51,985 nucleotides of DNA from Martelella mediterranea (GCF_021021415.1 NZ_JAINWJ010000013.1:1-51985); one strand, 5' to 3'. Counted from the stretch's first letter, positions 26,240-35,409 are shown. Made by a program: numbers and translations. The notes: generated from the letters alone by a model not told the origin.

Positions 26240-28593
26240 TGAAACGGATCCTGCTTTTTCTGGCATTTATACTGGCCGGCGTTCCGCTCGCCTCGGCACA
26301 GACGACAACGCCGCCGGCCTCGTCGGGCACCGTTGCGCCGTTCGACATGGGCAGCGACGGCTCCGGCCCGCTTCCGCGCGCGCCCTCTGCCCCGTCTACA
26401 CCGTCTTCGCCCGCCGCCACGCCCGAGCCGGTTGCCGAAACGGTGCCGTTTTTCCGCTATATCGTGCCCGCCGACCAGATGCGGCTTGAGGGCGAGAACG
26501 GCGAGCGCGCCTGGTCCGTCTATCTGACCGAAGCCCAGGCGAAATCGGCGTCGCAATTCAATATCGGCTATCAGAATTCGATCTTCGTGGCGCCGGAATA
26601 TTCGAAGCTGTCGATTTCCTTCAACAATGTGGAAATCGCGGCGCCGCCGCTTGATTCCTCCGAGCGCAAGTCCGACCTGCGCTTCGAGGTGCCCGCTGGC
26701 GTGTTGAAGCCGGGCTACAACCAGTTCTCAATCAAGTTCAAGCAGCGCCACCGCACCGATTGCGACCTCGATTCGACCTATGACCTGTGGACCGACATCG
26801 ACCCGGAACGGACCTTTCTGATCTTCGGCGACGCGGCCACCGCCGAGCTTTCCTCGATCGGCGATATCCGCGCCGTCGGCGTCGATGCGATCGGGCGGAC
26901 GCAGTTTCATATCGTGGCACCTGGCCTTACCGATACGATCGCGGGGGATCCGCTGCTGGAGCTGGCGCAGGGCCTCGCTCTGCTGTCGGACATGCCGAAC
27001 ACCTATTTCACCTATTCCACCTCCGAGCCGGTGAAATTCGCCTCCGGCGTGCTGCCGGTCTATGTCGGAACCCCGGATGAGCTCCGCCCGCTGCTCGGCG
27101 ATGCGCTGCCGGATATCGGCACGGCGCAATCGGCGCGCTTCATCGGCACCAACGCGCTCGGCCAGAGCGTGCTGGTTCTGGTCGCGCCATCCTGGCAGCG
27201 GATCGGCCCGCTGATCGACGGCATCACGGAGCCCGCCGCCCGCAGCGCCGCGATGAAGGACGAGGCTTATTCCACCCATTCCTGGCGCAAGCAGGACACC
27301 CAGCTTCTGACCGGTCACAAGACGCTGACCTTCGAACAGCTCGGCATTCCGACCCAGGAATTTTCGGGCCGCGTGTTCCGTGCCGAGTTCACGATTGGCC
27401 TGCCTGCCGATTTCTACGCCGACGCCTATGGCGAGGCGCGGCTGATGCTTGACGCCGCCTACGGGCCGATCGTGCTGCCGGGAAGCCGGCTGCACGTGTT
27501 CGTCAACGATCAGCTTGCCGCCACATGGCCGATCAGCACCGTCAACGGCGCAGTGCTCCGGCGCACGCCGGTGCGCTTCACCATGCGCCACATGAAGCCG
27601 GGCGTGAACAAGATCGTGCTGGAAGCCGCACTTCTGACCAAGGAAGATGCCGCCTGCCTGCCGGGCGCGACTGCTGACGACACGCCGCGCTTTGCCGTGT
27701 TCGACACCACCGAATTCGTCATGCCGAATTTCGGCCGCGTCGCGCAGGTGCCGGATCTGTGGGCGACCAGCGGCACGGGCTTCCCCTATTCGCGCGATAA
27801 GGCACGCATCCCGCTCTATATCGACACGCTCAGCGCGGATACGCTTTCCTCCGCTTCCGATTTCGTCGCCAAGCTTGCCAATGCCGCGCGCGCGCAGATA
27901 CCGGTGGACGTGGTGCATTCGGTCGAGGATGTGGGTGAGGGCGACGCGATCTTCCTCGGCTCCATCGGGCAATTGCCGACGCAGGCGCTCCGTCAGACCC
28001 AGATCTCGCAGACCAGCCGCAGCGTGTGGACGCAGCAGGTCGGCGGCGAGGCCAATTACAACGAAGCGCCGGAAACCACGATCGAAGAGTGGGACGAGCA
28101 GGTCACGGCCGGCTGGTACAACTGGATCTTCGAGGTCGAGAAATATCTCAAGCGCAATTACGACCTGTCCTTCGAAACGCTGCGCTTTCTGCCGCGCCCG
28201 GATTCCGACTATCTGCCGCCGAACTCGATCTCGATGATCATCGCGCAGGAGCCGAGCCCGAACAGCGACGGGGCCTGGACGATGATTTCGGCGCCGTCTC
28301 AGGAAAACCTTTCCAACGGCATGGCCGCGCTGATGAAGCGCCAGCACTGGGATGCGGTGCAGGGAAGGGTCACGACCTATAACCGCAATACCGGCGTGAT
28401 CGACAATGTCGGCATCGGCGCGACCGACTTCATCTTCGATACGCCGTTTTCCATCAGCAACATCCGCCTGGTGCTGACGAACTGGTTCTCCACCAACACG
28501 ATGTCGTTCTCGCTGGCGCTGGTGATCTTCTCGGTGCTGCTCGGGATCGCCACCAAGGCGATGCTGACCCGTTACGGCCGCTACGAGGACTGA
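26239..28593 (+). CDS. bcsB: cellulose synthase regulatory/periplasmic subunit BcsB
   Basis: 784-aa periplasmic partner of BcsA that guides the nascent glucan. Signal peptide MKRILLFLAFILAGVPLASAQ, a Pro/Ser-rich stretch to about residue 75, then alternating carbohydrate-binding and flavodoxin-like domains. A single C-terminal membrane anchor (FSLALVIFSVLLGIATKAML, about residues 755-775) contacts BcsA. Translation is coupled to bcsA. The gene is followed not by bcsZ or bcsC but by a convergent ROK gene, overlapping by 13 nt. Confidence 0.94.
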   Translation: MKRILLFLAFILAGVPLASAQTTTPPASSGTVAPFDMGSDGSGPLPRAPSAPSTPSSPAATPEPVAETVPFFRYIVPADQMRLEGENGERAWSVYLTEAQAKSASQFNIGYQNSIFVAPEYSKLSISFNNVEIAAPPLDSSERKSDLRFEVPAGVLKPGYNQFSIKFKQRHRTDCDLDSTYDLWTDIDPERTFLIFGDAATAELSSIGDIRAVGVDAIGRTQFHIVAPGLTDTIAGDPLLELAQGLALLSDMPNTYFTYSTSEPVKFASGVLPVYVGTPDELRPLLGDALPDIGTAQSARFIGTNALGQSVLVLVAPSWQRIGPLIDGITEPAARSAAMKDEAYSTHSWRKQDTQLLTGHKTLTFEQLGIPTQEFSGRVFRAEFTIGLPADFYADAYGEARLMLDAAYGPIVLPGSRLHVFVNDQLAATWPISTVNGAVLRRTPVRFTMRHMKPGVNKIVLEAALLTKEDAACLPGATADDTPRFAVFDTTEFVMPNFGRVAQVPDLWATSGTGFPYSRDKARIPLYIDTLSADTLSSASDFVAKLANAARAQIPVDVVHSVEDVGEGDAIFLGSIGQLPTQALRQTQISQTSRSVWTQQVGGEANYNEAPETTIEEWDEQVTAGWYNWIFEVEKYLKRNYDLSFETLRFLPRPDSDYLPPNSISMIIAQEPSPNSDGAWTMISAPSQENLSNGMAALMKRQHWDAVQGRVTTYNRNTGVIDNVGIGATDFIFDTPFSISNIRLVLTNWFSTNTMSFSLALVIFSVLLGIATKAMLTRYGRYED

Positions 28594-29501
28594 GCCTGCT
28601 TTTGAAAGGCGATGGCGGCCGCGCCCGCCAGGCCGGGTTCGGCCCCGCTTGTGGCGGGCACCACCAGCGGCCGGTCAAACTTCCATAGCGTGAGCGGACG
28701 CACCGCCTCGTCGATTGCCGCGAGCAGATCGTGGGCGCCTGCAAGCCCGCCGCCGGCCGGCACGATGGTGGCCCCGGTCAGGTTGACGCAGACCGCGAGC
28801 GGCCCCGCGATGAGATCGAGATAGACGCTGACGGTGCGGGTCGCCGCGACCTCCGCCGCCCGCCACGCCTCCAGGATGGCTCTCGAATCGAGCGGAGTGC
28901 CGTGAAGATGGGCATGCAGCCGCTCGATGCCGCGAGCGCCGGCAACAGTGTCGAGGCAGCCGGAAAGGCCGCAGCCGCAGGCAAAATGCGGTATCGCGAT
29001 GCCGCCCGCCATGGTCGGCGCGATCGGCCCGTGGCCCCATTCCCCGGCAAAGCCGCCGCCGGCATTGATCAGCCGTCCGCCGGATACCAATCCGCCGCCG
29101 ACGCCGGTGCCGAGAATGATGCCGAACACGATCTGGTGGCCGCGCCCCGCGCCGAACACGGCCTCGGCCACGGCAAAGCAATCCGCGTCATTGGCGATGA
29201 CGACCGGAATGCCGGTGAGCGCCTGAAGGTCGGCGGAAAGATCGGTATCGTGGATCGCCGGAATGTTGGCGACGATCATCCGTCCGGTCTCGGGATCAAC
29301 AACGCCGGCAAGCGAGATCGCGATCGCATCGGGTTTATGCGCGAGCTCCGCGGCAATGCCGGCAAGGCGCGCGAGAAACGCCTCGCGGTCATGCGCGGGC
29401 GTATCGAAACGCGAAACCTCACCCGGCGCGCCGCCATCAAAGGCGGTCGCCGCCCGGATTGACGTGCCGCCGATATCGAAACTCAAAACGCAAAATGCCA
29501 T
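28581..29501 (-). CDS. ROK family sugar kinase
   Basis: 306-aa ROK protein, probably a cytoplasmic hexose or amino-sugar kinase. The ATP-binding loop FDIGGTSIRAA is at the N-terminus, and the ROK zinc site is visible as HFACGCGLSGCLDTVAG, with GTGVGGGLVSGGRLINAGGG nearby. It lacks an N-terminal DNA-binding domain, so it is a kinase rather than a NagC-type repressor. The ATG at 29501 is favoured over the one at 29507 because GAGGG lies about 7 nt upstream of it. Convergent with bcsB. Glucose, fructose, N-acetylglucosamine or N-acetylmannosamine are possible substrates. Confidence 0.87.
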   Translation of the reverse strand: MAFCVLSFDIGGTSIRAATAFDGGAPGEVSRFDTPAHDREAFLARLAGIAAELAHKPDAIAISLAGVVDPETGRMIVANIPAIHDTDLSADLQALTGIPVVIANDADCFAVAEAVFGAGRGHQIVFGIILGTGVGGGLVSGGRLINAGGGFAGEWGHGPIAPTMAGGIAIPHFACGCGLSGCLDTVAGARGIERLHAHLHGTPLDSRAILEAWRAAEVAATRTVSVYLDLIAGPLAVCVNLTGATIVPAGGGLAGAHDLLAAIDEAVRPLTLWKFDRPLVVPATSGAEPGLAGAAAIAFQKQAQSS

Positions 29502-29657
29502 GTCCATTCCCTCAGCCCGCCGCGCTCCGGGATGAATGGGGCGGCGGCTGGAAAAGACCTATCGCATTTCGCCGCCAGGGGGAATCGCCTGAAATGCGCG
29601 AAATGCGATAAGCGAAAGCTGATTCTTATTCGCCTGGACCGGGCGGCAAAACGCGAA

Positions 29658-29684
29658 AAGGCTTCCGCATATGCGAAAGCCCTT
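29658..29684 (-). terminator. hairpin, probably the original terminator of the tRNA-Val gene
   Basis: Read on the minus strand, GGGCTTTCGCATATGCGGAAGCC forms a hairpin followed by TTTT. It lies 17 nt past the tRNA-Val 3' copy at 29701, where the terminator of the intact tRNA would have been before the element inserted. Confidence 0.55.
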
Positions 29685-29700
29685 CAAATTCCGTCAATGA

Positions 29701-29747
29701 GATGGTGGGCGCGACAAGGATCGAACTTGTGACCCTACGATGTCAAC
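29701..29747 (-). repeat. attachment-site copy of the tRNA-Val 3' half
   Basis: On the minus strand this reads TTGACATCGTAG, the T arm, and the acceptor strand ending in CCA: the 3' half of tRNA-Val(GAC) from the anticodon loop onward. Compared with 35432-35479 it shows one substitution (acceptor stem) and one deleted base (variable loop). The sequence beyond the anticodon loop no longer resembles a tRNA. This is the distal attachment site of the element. Confidence 0.85.
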
Positions 29748-30068
29748 ACAGCTTCAAGCCTGAGCTCCGTTATAACATCGGCGATAGGGCCTAGCTTCAA
29801 GCGTCTATGTTCTTTGCATGTTCTGCTTTTCCTTGGGCGAAAACTGGGCGCCTATGACAGCTTCGTTTCCGGGGTCGTGATAGCGGGTTGCTTTTCAGCG
29901 AGGCTGCATTCTTCTCATTGTGAACAATGGGGAGGGAGCTATGCTTAGCAGCTATTCTCCCTCCGTAGCCCTTTTGAAAACGAGCCTTGTTTCTCGTACC
30001 TGCGCTCGCGATCCTGAACTCGCGTTGGCGTTGATGGGCGTGGCGCTGGCTCTGAAGCTCCTCGCCTC

Positions 30069-30575
30069 GAAGGCTCCGACAGGCCGCAGAAAAACGTACT
30101 GCTCGTGCTTGATGAGTTCGTCTGGCTTGGCCGCATGGAAAAGCTGGTCAATATCGCCAATGTCGCCGCCGGTTGCGGCATTGAGGCGCTGTTCATCACG
30201 CAGGACAAGGGACAGATCGAAAGCGTGTACGGCAGGGGCGACACGGCCAGCATCCTCGGCTCATGCGTCACCACCCGGATATTCGGGCTCGGTCGCGCTG
30301 AATACGAAACTGCAAGCTGGGCCGCCAATGCGCTTGGCGATCAGACTGTTTTGACCCGCAGCCGCCAGCGCGCCGTCAAGCTCGGTCAAAACCCACGTAT
30401 CACGACCAGTGAAAGTCGCCAGAAACTCATGACCGCTGACCAAATACTGGAGCTGAAAGCGGGCAAGATGTTGCTGCTTATGGGGTCAAAAAGGCCGTTG
30501 ATAGTTGATGCGGTTGTCTCTCATGACAGCACAATCTATGAGGGGAAAATGAACAGTAACCCAATGTTAAATTGA
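30069..30575 (+). pseudogene. VirD4/TraG-like coupling protein, C-terminal fragment
   Basis: The frame reads EGSDRPQKNVLLVLDEFVWLG, containing the Walker B region of type IV secretion coupling ATPases, then GCGIEALFITQDKGQIESVYG and a C-terminal part ending MLLLMGSKRPLIVDAVVSH. The N-terminal membrane anchor and Walker A are missing, and the sequence before 30069 does not continue the protein. About 90 nt at its start match the second fragment at 34922-35011. It cannot be functional as a coupling protein. Confidence 0.78.
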
Positions 30576-30617
30576 CGAATTGATGCGCCACTCATCGGCA
30601 AAGATCGCGCCAAACAG

Positions 30618-30645
30618 AAAAAAAGCCGGGACCTGGCCCGGCTTT
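30618..30645 (-). terminator. Rho-independent terminator of the autotransporter gene
   Basis: On the minus strand AAAGCCGGG-CCAGGT-CCCGGCTTT is followed by a run of T residues; it lies about 42 nt past the autotransporter stop codon. Confidence 0.88.
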
Positions 30646-30686
30646 CAAGTTGCGCTCAAGTCGCGCCTCGTTATTGCTTGAGCTAA

Positions 30687-33600
30687 TTACCAGCGAACCA
30701 TGAGGCCGGCCTTGCCGGCGATGCTGTAATTGCCCTGTGTGTCGCCGAAGCCTGCGAGGCCGGAAATCTCGCCATAGGCGGCATATTTGCCGTCCGCCCA
30801 GGAATAGGTGCCGCCGATGCCGGCTTCGCCATACAGGCCCTGCAGATCGCTGTGAAGCGAAACGCCGCTGATCTCGACGCTTGTGCCCTCAAGGAATTCA
30901 TAGTGCACATTGGCGATGGTGTAGATGCCGGCCGAGCGCATCTTGCCGGCATCATCCTGCCAGGTGACCATCTCGTCCGTCGAAAGCCCAAGCCGAAGCC
31001 GAAGGCTGTCATTGTTGCCAAGCGAGACATTCTCGCCGTAAGCGGCGCTGTTGAAATCGTCGAAAGAGATCATGGCGTAAGTCAACTGCGCCTGCGGTGT
31101 CAGTGAGGCCCGATCCGACAGCGCGAAGCTCTTGCCGATTTCGATCGAGGTGGAAAAGCCGGAGCCCTGGTTGCCGTCGGCAAGCGTTCCGAGCGTATCG
31201 CCCTTCAGATCGCTGTCATACCACTGGAACTGCGCCTGACCATCGGCATAGAAGCCGTTGTCTTCATACCAGGTCAGGGTCGCGCCCAGGCCATAGCCAT
31301 CGACACTCGTCTTGCCGTTGCCGAAGGCGGACGTGGTATCGGCAAAGCCGTTGAGATATTTTGCGTAGACTCCGCCTATTAGTTGGCCGTTTTCGCCATT
31401 GCTGAACAGGCCGTCGACGCCGATATTCAGCGCCCAGTGCGCAAAATCGGTTTCATAGCTTGTGGCGGCGGATTTCGGCTCGAAATGGTCATGTGTGGCG
31501 TCGATCCGGCCCCACACAGCGTCGAGGTCGGCGCCCTGGTCGGTGACGCGGCCCGCCTTGCCGTCATAGACATCACGTTCGCCGATGCGCTGGCGCAGCG
31601 TGGGGAGCCGTCCAAGCGCCATCAGCATCTGGGGATAGGCCTCATAGACCGGGACCGCCGGCTGATACGTGCCATCGGTGCCCAGGTAGAAATCCCCCGT
31701 TGCGAAGAACAAATCGTAGAGATAGGCGCCGGAGCCGATCGGGCCGCCGGAAAGCGCGAAATCCCCGGCCGCGCTAGTACCGGCCACATCGACGACCAGC
31801 ACGTCATTGCCGGTTGCATATCCGGAGGTCGCATTGTTGATGCTGAGCAGCGTCGGGCCGCCGGTCACATCGCCGTTCACCGTCAGAACATCCGCAGTGT
31901 CATTGGCAAAGTTCACATCGACGGCCAGCGTGCCGGTTCCGGCGTAATTGCCGAGAACAACGACATTGCTGCGGGGGCTGCCGTCCTGCATGGTCAGCAG
32001 CCCGTTATTGACAAGATTGCCGGCGACAGAAAGCGACGTGCCGCCAAAGCTCGCGGTGCTGCCGGCGCCGATGTCGAGATTGGCGTTGAGATTGCCGGTC
32101 TGAGCCGTCCAGGCCAGCGTCGAATTGTTCAGGAACAGGCCCTGGCCCGGCGCGGTGCTGATGTCCCAGGCCGCGCTGGTGACCGAAAGGGTCGTGTTCT
32201 CCAGCGTGACCTCGTCCCAGTAAACGATCGTCGCGCCGGCATCGGTCGTCGCGTTGACGCCCGAGAAGGTGATCGTGTCATAAGTCGTGGCGGCCAGCGT
32301 TCCGGCGGCATCGTCGCCGCTGAAAATCTGCGAGCCGTCATACCCGGAAGAGGAAATCGCAGCGGTATCATTGCCGCCGCCGGCATAGTAACCGCCGGCA
32401 AACGCGCCTGCGCTCCAGGTGAATGTGTCGGCTCCATCGGCCGCATCGGCCGTCATGCCATCGCCATAGATGTTTCCGGTCCAGCTTCCGCCTGAAATGG
32501 TAAGGCTGTCATCACCGAGATTGAGAATGCCGTCGCCGGTGACCATGCCTGCGGATGTGACGGTTATGTTGCCGCCCGAGGTGAGGCCGAAACCTTCCGA
32601 ATCCGTGTCGGCGTCCACCAGCGCAATGCCGCTCGCCGAACCGTCGATGACGGCTGCCGATCCGATATCGGCCGTTCCGCCCAGGGGGCCGAAAGCGTAG
32701 ATCGCGGCGCCGGTGCCGCTGCCCGCAGTGACCGTGCCGCCCAAGACTTCGACCGCATAGCCGCCATAGATCGTCTCGGTATTGATGCCGTGCGCGTCTG
32801 CGCCCGATGCACTCACGCTGCCGGCCGTCATGTAGACGTTGGCGTCGCCGGTCCCGCGGGTGTAGTTCAGGATGCCATGGGCGTTATTGCCGCTTGCTGA
32901 GATCGAGCCGCCGTTCACCCGAACGGTGGCCTCCCCGGTCGCGGCCAGGTCGAAGATATGGTTGTAGATTGCATGGGCCGTGTCGCCTTCGGTGACGACC
33001 GAACCGCCGGAGACTGTCGTCAACGCATCGCCCTGCCCGCCGATGAAGCTGTGAAGACCGTAACCGCCGCCGCGTGCCTCCACCGTGCCAGCGCTCATGG
33101 TGATCACGGCGTTGCCCGTGGAAGCGCCGCTGACGACGCGAGACTCAACGGCGTTGCCGCTCCCGAGCGTGGTAATCGATCCACCGCTGACATCGACTGT
33201 TACGTCTGCCGTTGAGGAACCAGCAACATTATAGGCGTATATGCCCTGGGCAAGTGCGCCCTCGGTCTGGATTACGCCCTGGCGCATGAAAACGTCGACC
33301 GCCCCGCCGCCTAGTGAATGCGCTTCGATGCCATGTGCCGAACTGCCTTGGGTTGTTATCGATGTGCCGGAAAAATCGGCCGTCACATTACCGCTGCTGT
33401 TGGTAACATAGGCGTCGATACCTCCGGAGTTCGCTCCCTCTGTCGAAATAGTGGCGTCACCGCGCACAATCACCGTGGCATCGCCGGCGAAACCTCCTGA
33501 ACGGCTCCTGACGGCAGTTGCGTTGTTGGCGAGCGTGGTGACGGATCCACCCGAAAGATCAACCAAGGTATCGACGCTGCCGGTGCCGCCATTGGCAAAA

Positions 33601-34316
33601 AGTCCGTTTGCGGTCGCACCGGCCGTACTCACCGTGCCGCCTCTCATTTCGATCGTGGCAACAGAACCGGCCTGGCCGCCCACAACCCCGGCATAAACGG
33701 CGTGGGCTCCAAAGCCTGTAGCGGAAATGTCGGCGTTGCCTGAGACATTTACTGTTGCTGTTACGACCGTGCCGAACGAGCCGGATTGGGCGTTGACGGC
33801 ATAAGCCGAGTCGCCGGTGGTGGAAACCTGACCGCTGCTAACGGAAACGGAGGTGGCTCCCAGTTGGCTTGTCGCGCTGATGGCATACTGGCTGTTGCCA
33901 GTCGTGGATATCGTGCCGAAACTGATGGCCTGGATAGCGACAGGATTGGTCGAAGTTGGGTCGTTCGTGACCGAGACCGCTGCCCCGGCGGTCGTCACAT
34001 CAAGCGTCCCTGTACCGCCGTCATCGATGATCAGCGTCAGGCCGTCGACGCCCGTGTAAGCGATATCATCGCCCGGGCCGGTCGTGTAGGTCGTATTGTT
34101 GCAGGTGATGGTGTCGTTCGTGCCAGCAGGCGCGCCGCATTCATCGGCGGCAATCGCGCGGCCGGAAAAGTTGCCAATCAGAGGTTGCATCAGCGGCGTG
34201 ACAGACACCATGAATGCCGCGATGGCGATCGTGGAAGTCTCGCGCCAAAAGGGCTGAGCCCGCTTTTTTTGGACAGCATTCTCTATGGAATTTTTTACTG
34301 CGCCTGCTCGCGGCAT
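30687..34316 (-). CDS. repeat-rich autotransporter (type V secretion) protein
   Basis: 1209-aa surface protein. A long signal region (MPRAGAVKNSIENAVQKKRA, then the hydrophobic TIAIAAFMVSVTPL) precedes a passenger of about 850 residues and a C-terminal autotransporter beta-barrel of about 270 residues (DAVWGRIDATHDHFEP, GGVYAKYLNGFAD, ending GLMVRW with an aromatic last residue). The passenger contains about 14 degenerate repeats of 28-33 residues, probably beta-helix turns, then a region resembling autotransporter-associated repeats. GAGGGA 5-6 nt upstream decides the ATG at 34316; the longer frame starts with GTG. The only intact gene in the element. Likely an adhesin or surface-exposed factor; no protease or lipase motif was seen. 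Confidence 0.87.
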   Translation of the reverse strand: MPRAGAVKNSIENAVQKKRAQPFWRETSTIAIAAFMVSVTPLMQPLIGNFSGRAIAADECGAPAGTNDTITCNNTTYTTGPGDDIAYTGVDGLTLIIDDGGTGTLDVTTAGAAVSVTNDPTSTNPVAIQAISFGTISTTGNSQYAISATSQLGATSVSVSSGQVSTTGDSAYAVNAQSGSFGTVVTATVNVSGNADISATGFGAHAVYAGVVGGQAGSVATIEMRGGTVSTAGATANGLFANGGTGSVDTLVDLSGGSVTTLANNATAVRSRSGGFAGDATVIVRGDATISTEGANSGGIDAYVTNSSGNVTADFSGTSITTQGSSAHGIEAHSLGGGAVDVFMRQGVIQTEGALAQGIYAYNVAGSSTADVTVDVSGGSITTLGSGNAVESRVVSGASTGNAVITMSAGTVEARGGGYGLHSFIGGQGDALTTVSGGSVVTEGDTAHAIYNHIFDLAATGEATVRVNGGSISASGNNAHGILNYTRGTGDANVYMTAGSVSASGADAHGINTETIYGGYAVEVLGGTVTAGSGTGAAIYAFGPLGGTADIGSAAVIDGSASGIALVDADTDSEGFGLTSGGNITVTSAGMVTGDGILNLGDDSLTISGGSWTGNIYGDGMTADAADGADTFTWSAGAFAGGYYAGGGNDTAAISSSGYDGSQIFSGDDAAGTLAATTYDTITFSGVNATTDAGATIVYWDEVTLENTTLSVTSAAWDISTAPGQGLFLNNSTLAWTAQTGNLNANLDIGAGSTASFGGTSLSVAGNLVNNGLLTMQDGSPRSNVVVLGNYAGTGTLAVDVNFANDTADVLTVNGDVTGGPTLLSINNATSGYATGNDVLVVDVAGTSAAGDFALSGGPIGSGAYLYDLFFATGDFYLGTDGTYQPAVPVYEAYPQMLMALGRLPTLRQRIGERDVYDGKAGRVTDQGADLDAVWGRIDATHDHFEPKSAATSYETDFAHWALNIGVDGLFSNGENGQLIGGVYAKYLNGFADTTSAFGNGKTSVDGYGLGATLTWYEDNGFYADGQAQFQWYDSDLKGDTLGTLADGNQGSGFSTSIEIGKSFALSDRASLTPQAQLTYAMISFDDFNSAAYGENVSLGNNDSLRLRLGLSTDEMVTWQDDAGKMRSAGIYTIANVHYEFLEGTSVEISGVSLHSDLQGLYGEAGIGGTYSWADGKYAAYGEISGLAGFGDTQGNYSIAGKAGLMVRW
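32650..33929 (-). repeat. about 14 degenerate passenger repeats of 28-33 residues
   Basis: Each unit follows the pattern SGG(S/T)(I/V)(S/T)T(E/T/L)G-x-x-A-x-G/A-(I/V)-x-A followed by a glycine-rich linker and an alternating hydrophobic strand. Examples are RGGTVSTAGATANGLFANGG, SGTSITTQGSSAHGIEAHSL and SGGSVVTEGDTAHAIYNH. The units diverge at the DNA level, so they are old, and they most likely stack as coils of a beta-helix. Confidence 0.8.
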
Positions 34317-34744
34317 GGTGGTCCCTCTCTCTAGAAGCGCCAACACGAAGTCCCGTGTCGGTTGACGGCGTTTACTTTTATTCTCTTTTATTAATAATAA
34401 GAAAATTTCAACATGTATTTGCGGATATATTTATAAAATACTTATTTTAGCTTTCGCTAAAGAAAGTATTTTAGAGTAAGACACGGTAAATGAAGGCTTA
34501 CTATTTTGAGTTGAGTTAAGGAAAAATGCCTTACATAGTGGTATTTTTCGGGTTGAAAATTTGGGGATAAGAAGAAGTATTTACTTACGTAATAAGGCCC
34601 TCGTTACACAAAGATGTGATTGCAAAAGGTATGTTTTACCGCCCGCGTTTCAGGGGCGGAGGCCTGCCGTTCGGTGCACAACGCAGAGCTGATTCCGTCG
34701 TATTTGACAATTGTCATTATCGCAGGACTTTGCAGTCGGTTGCG
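34317..34744. other. AT-rich non-coding region upstream of the autotransporter
   Basis: About 34370-34620 is far richer in A and T than the rest of the window, consistent with foreign origin and with a promoter region for the autotransporter. On the minus strand a TTGAAA about 100 nt before the start codon, followed by AT-rich sequence, is a possible -35 element. A small dyad CTTTCGCTAAAGAAAG lies near 34448-34463. No gene is supported. Confidence 0.5.
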
Positions 34745-35050
34745 ATGACTGATCTCCGCAATAAAGGCGGGCGAATCTGGTATGAGAAGCGTGAGCCGGC
34801 AAAGAGCAGCAGCGTGCCCTACCGGCAGGTCATCTCGGAGTGCCCGCTCGATCAGATCGACGACCAAACCGTCTTCCTGCGTTTGATGACCAATATCATT
34901 CTCGGCACGGCGGTTCGCCTGGAAGGCTCCGACAGGCCACAAGAGAACGTACTGCTCGTCCTTGATGAATTTGTCAGGCTTCGCCGCATGGCAAAGCCGG
35001 TCAGTACCGCCGAGGGCAGGGGCACTTCGAAACCAATAAGCGTCGCATGA
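34745..35050 (+). pseudogene. VirD4/TraG-like coupling protein, internal fragment
   Basis: The frame reads DQTVFLRLMTNIILGTAVRL, then EGSDRPQENVLLVLDEFVRL, overlapping the start of the 30069 fragment by about 30 residues including the Walker B region, then breaks down after RMAKPVSTAEGRG. It supplies a more N-terminal part of the protein than the first fragment, so the two pieces lie in reversed order. It may carry an internal deletion where homology resumes at GGCAGGGGC. Confidence 0.68.
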
Positions 35051-35057
35051 AAATCTC

Positions 35058-35393
35058 GTGGCTCATGTACAGCGCCGGAGGCGTCTGACAACTCATGGGC
35101 CCATCGAGTATCACGGTCGGCTGATCTTGAAAGAGAGGACGGCTTTTAAACGTGCCCGCACTTTGGCAGGCCTTGATGAAGCCGTAACGCCGCACGTATT
35201 GCGACACACGTGTGCTACGTGGCAGCGGCAAAGAGGCGAGGATATCTGGGCCGTCGCGGGCTTTCTAGGGACGTCGGCGAAGGTTATCAGCGAGACTTAT
35301 GGCCACCATTCTCCCGAACACCTAAAAACCGCCAAAAGGCGGTTTCGTGGGCCAAAATTGGACGATCAGACCGAAAAGGGTGAGTCGCAATGA
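35058..35393 (+). pseudogene. tyrosine recombinase/integrase, C-terminal fragment
   Basis: C-terminal catalytic part of a phage-type integrase: PIEYHGRLI, then TPHVLRHTCATW containing the HxxR motif, then AGFLGTSAKVISETYGHHSP with the likely nucleophile Tyr before GHH. The N-terminal DNA-binding domains and the first catalytic Arg are missing; resemblance starts only at about 35094. It ends 40 nt from the 3' end of the tRNA-Val gene, as expected for the enzyme that once inserted the element there. Confidence 0.82.
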
Positions 35394-35409
35394 AAGCTGA
35401 ATGTTAAAG

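Noticed and set aside
29920..30354. Plus-strand open frame at the left end of the element.
   Set aside because: It overlaps the coupling-protein fragment in another frame; only the fragment shows family resemblance.
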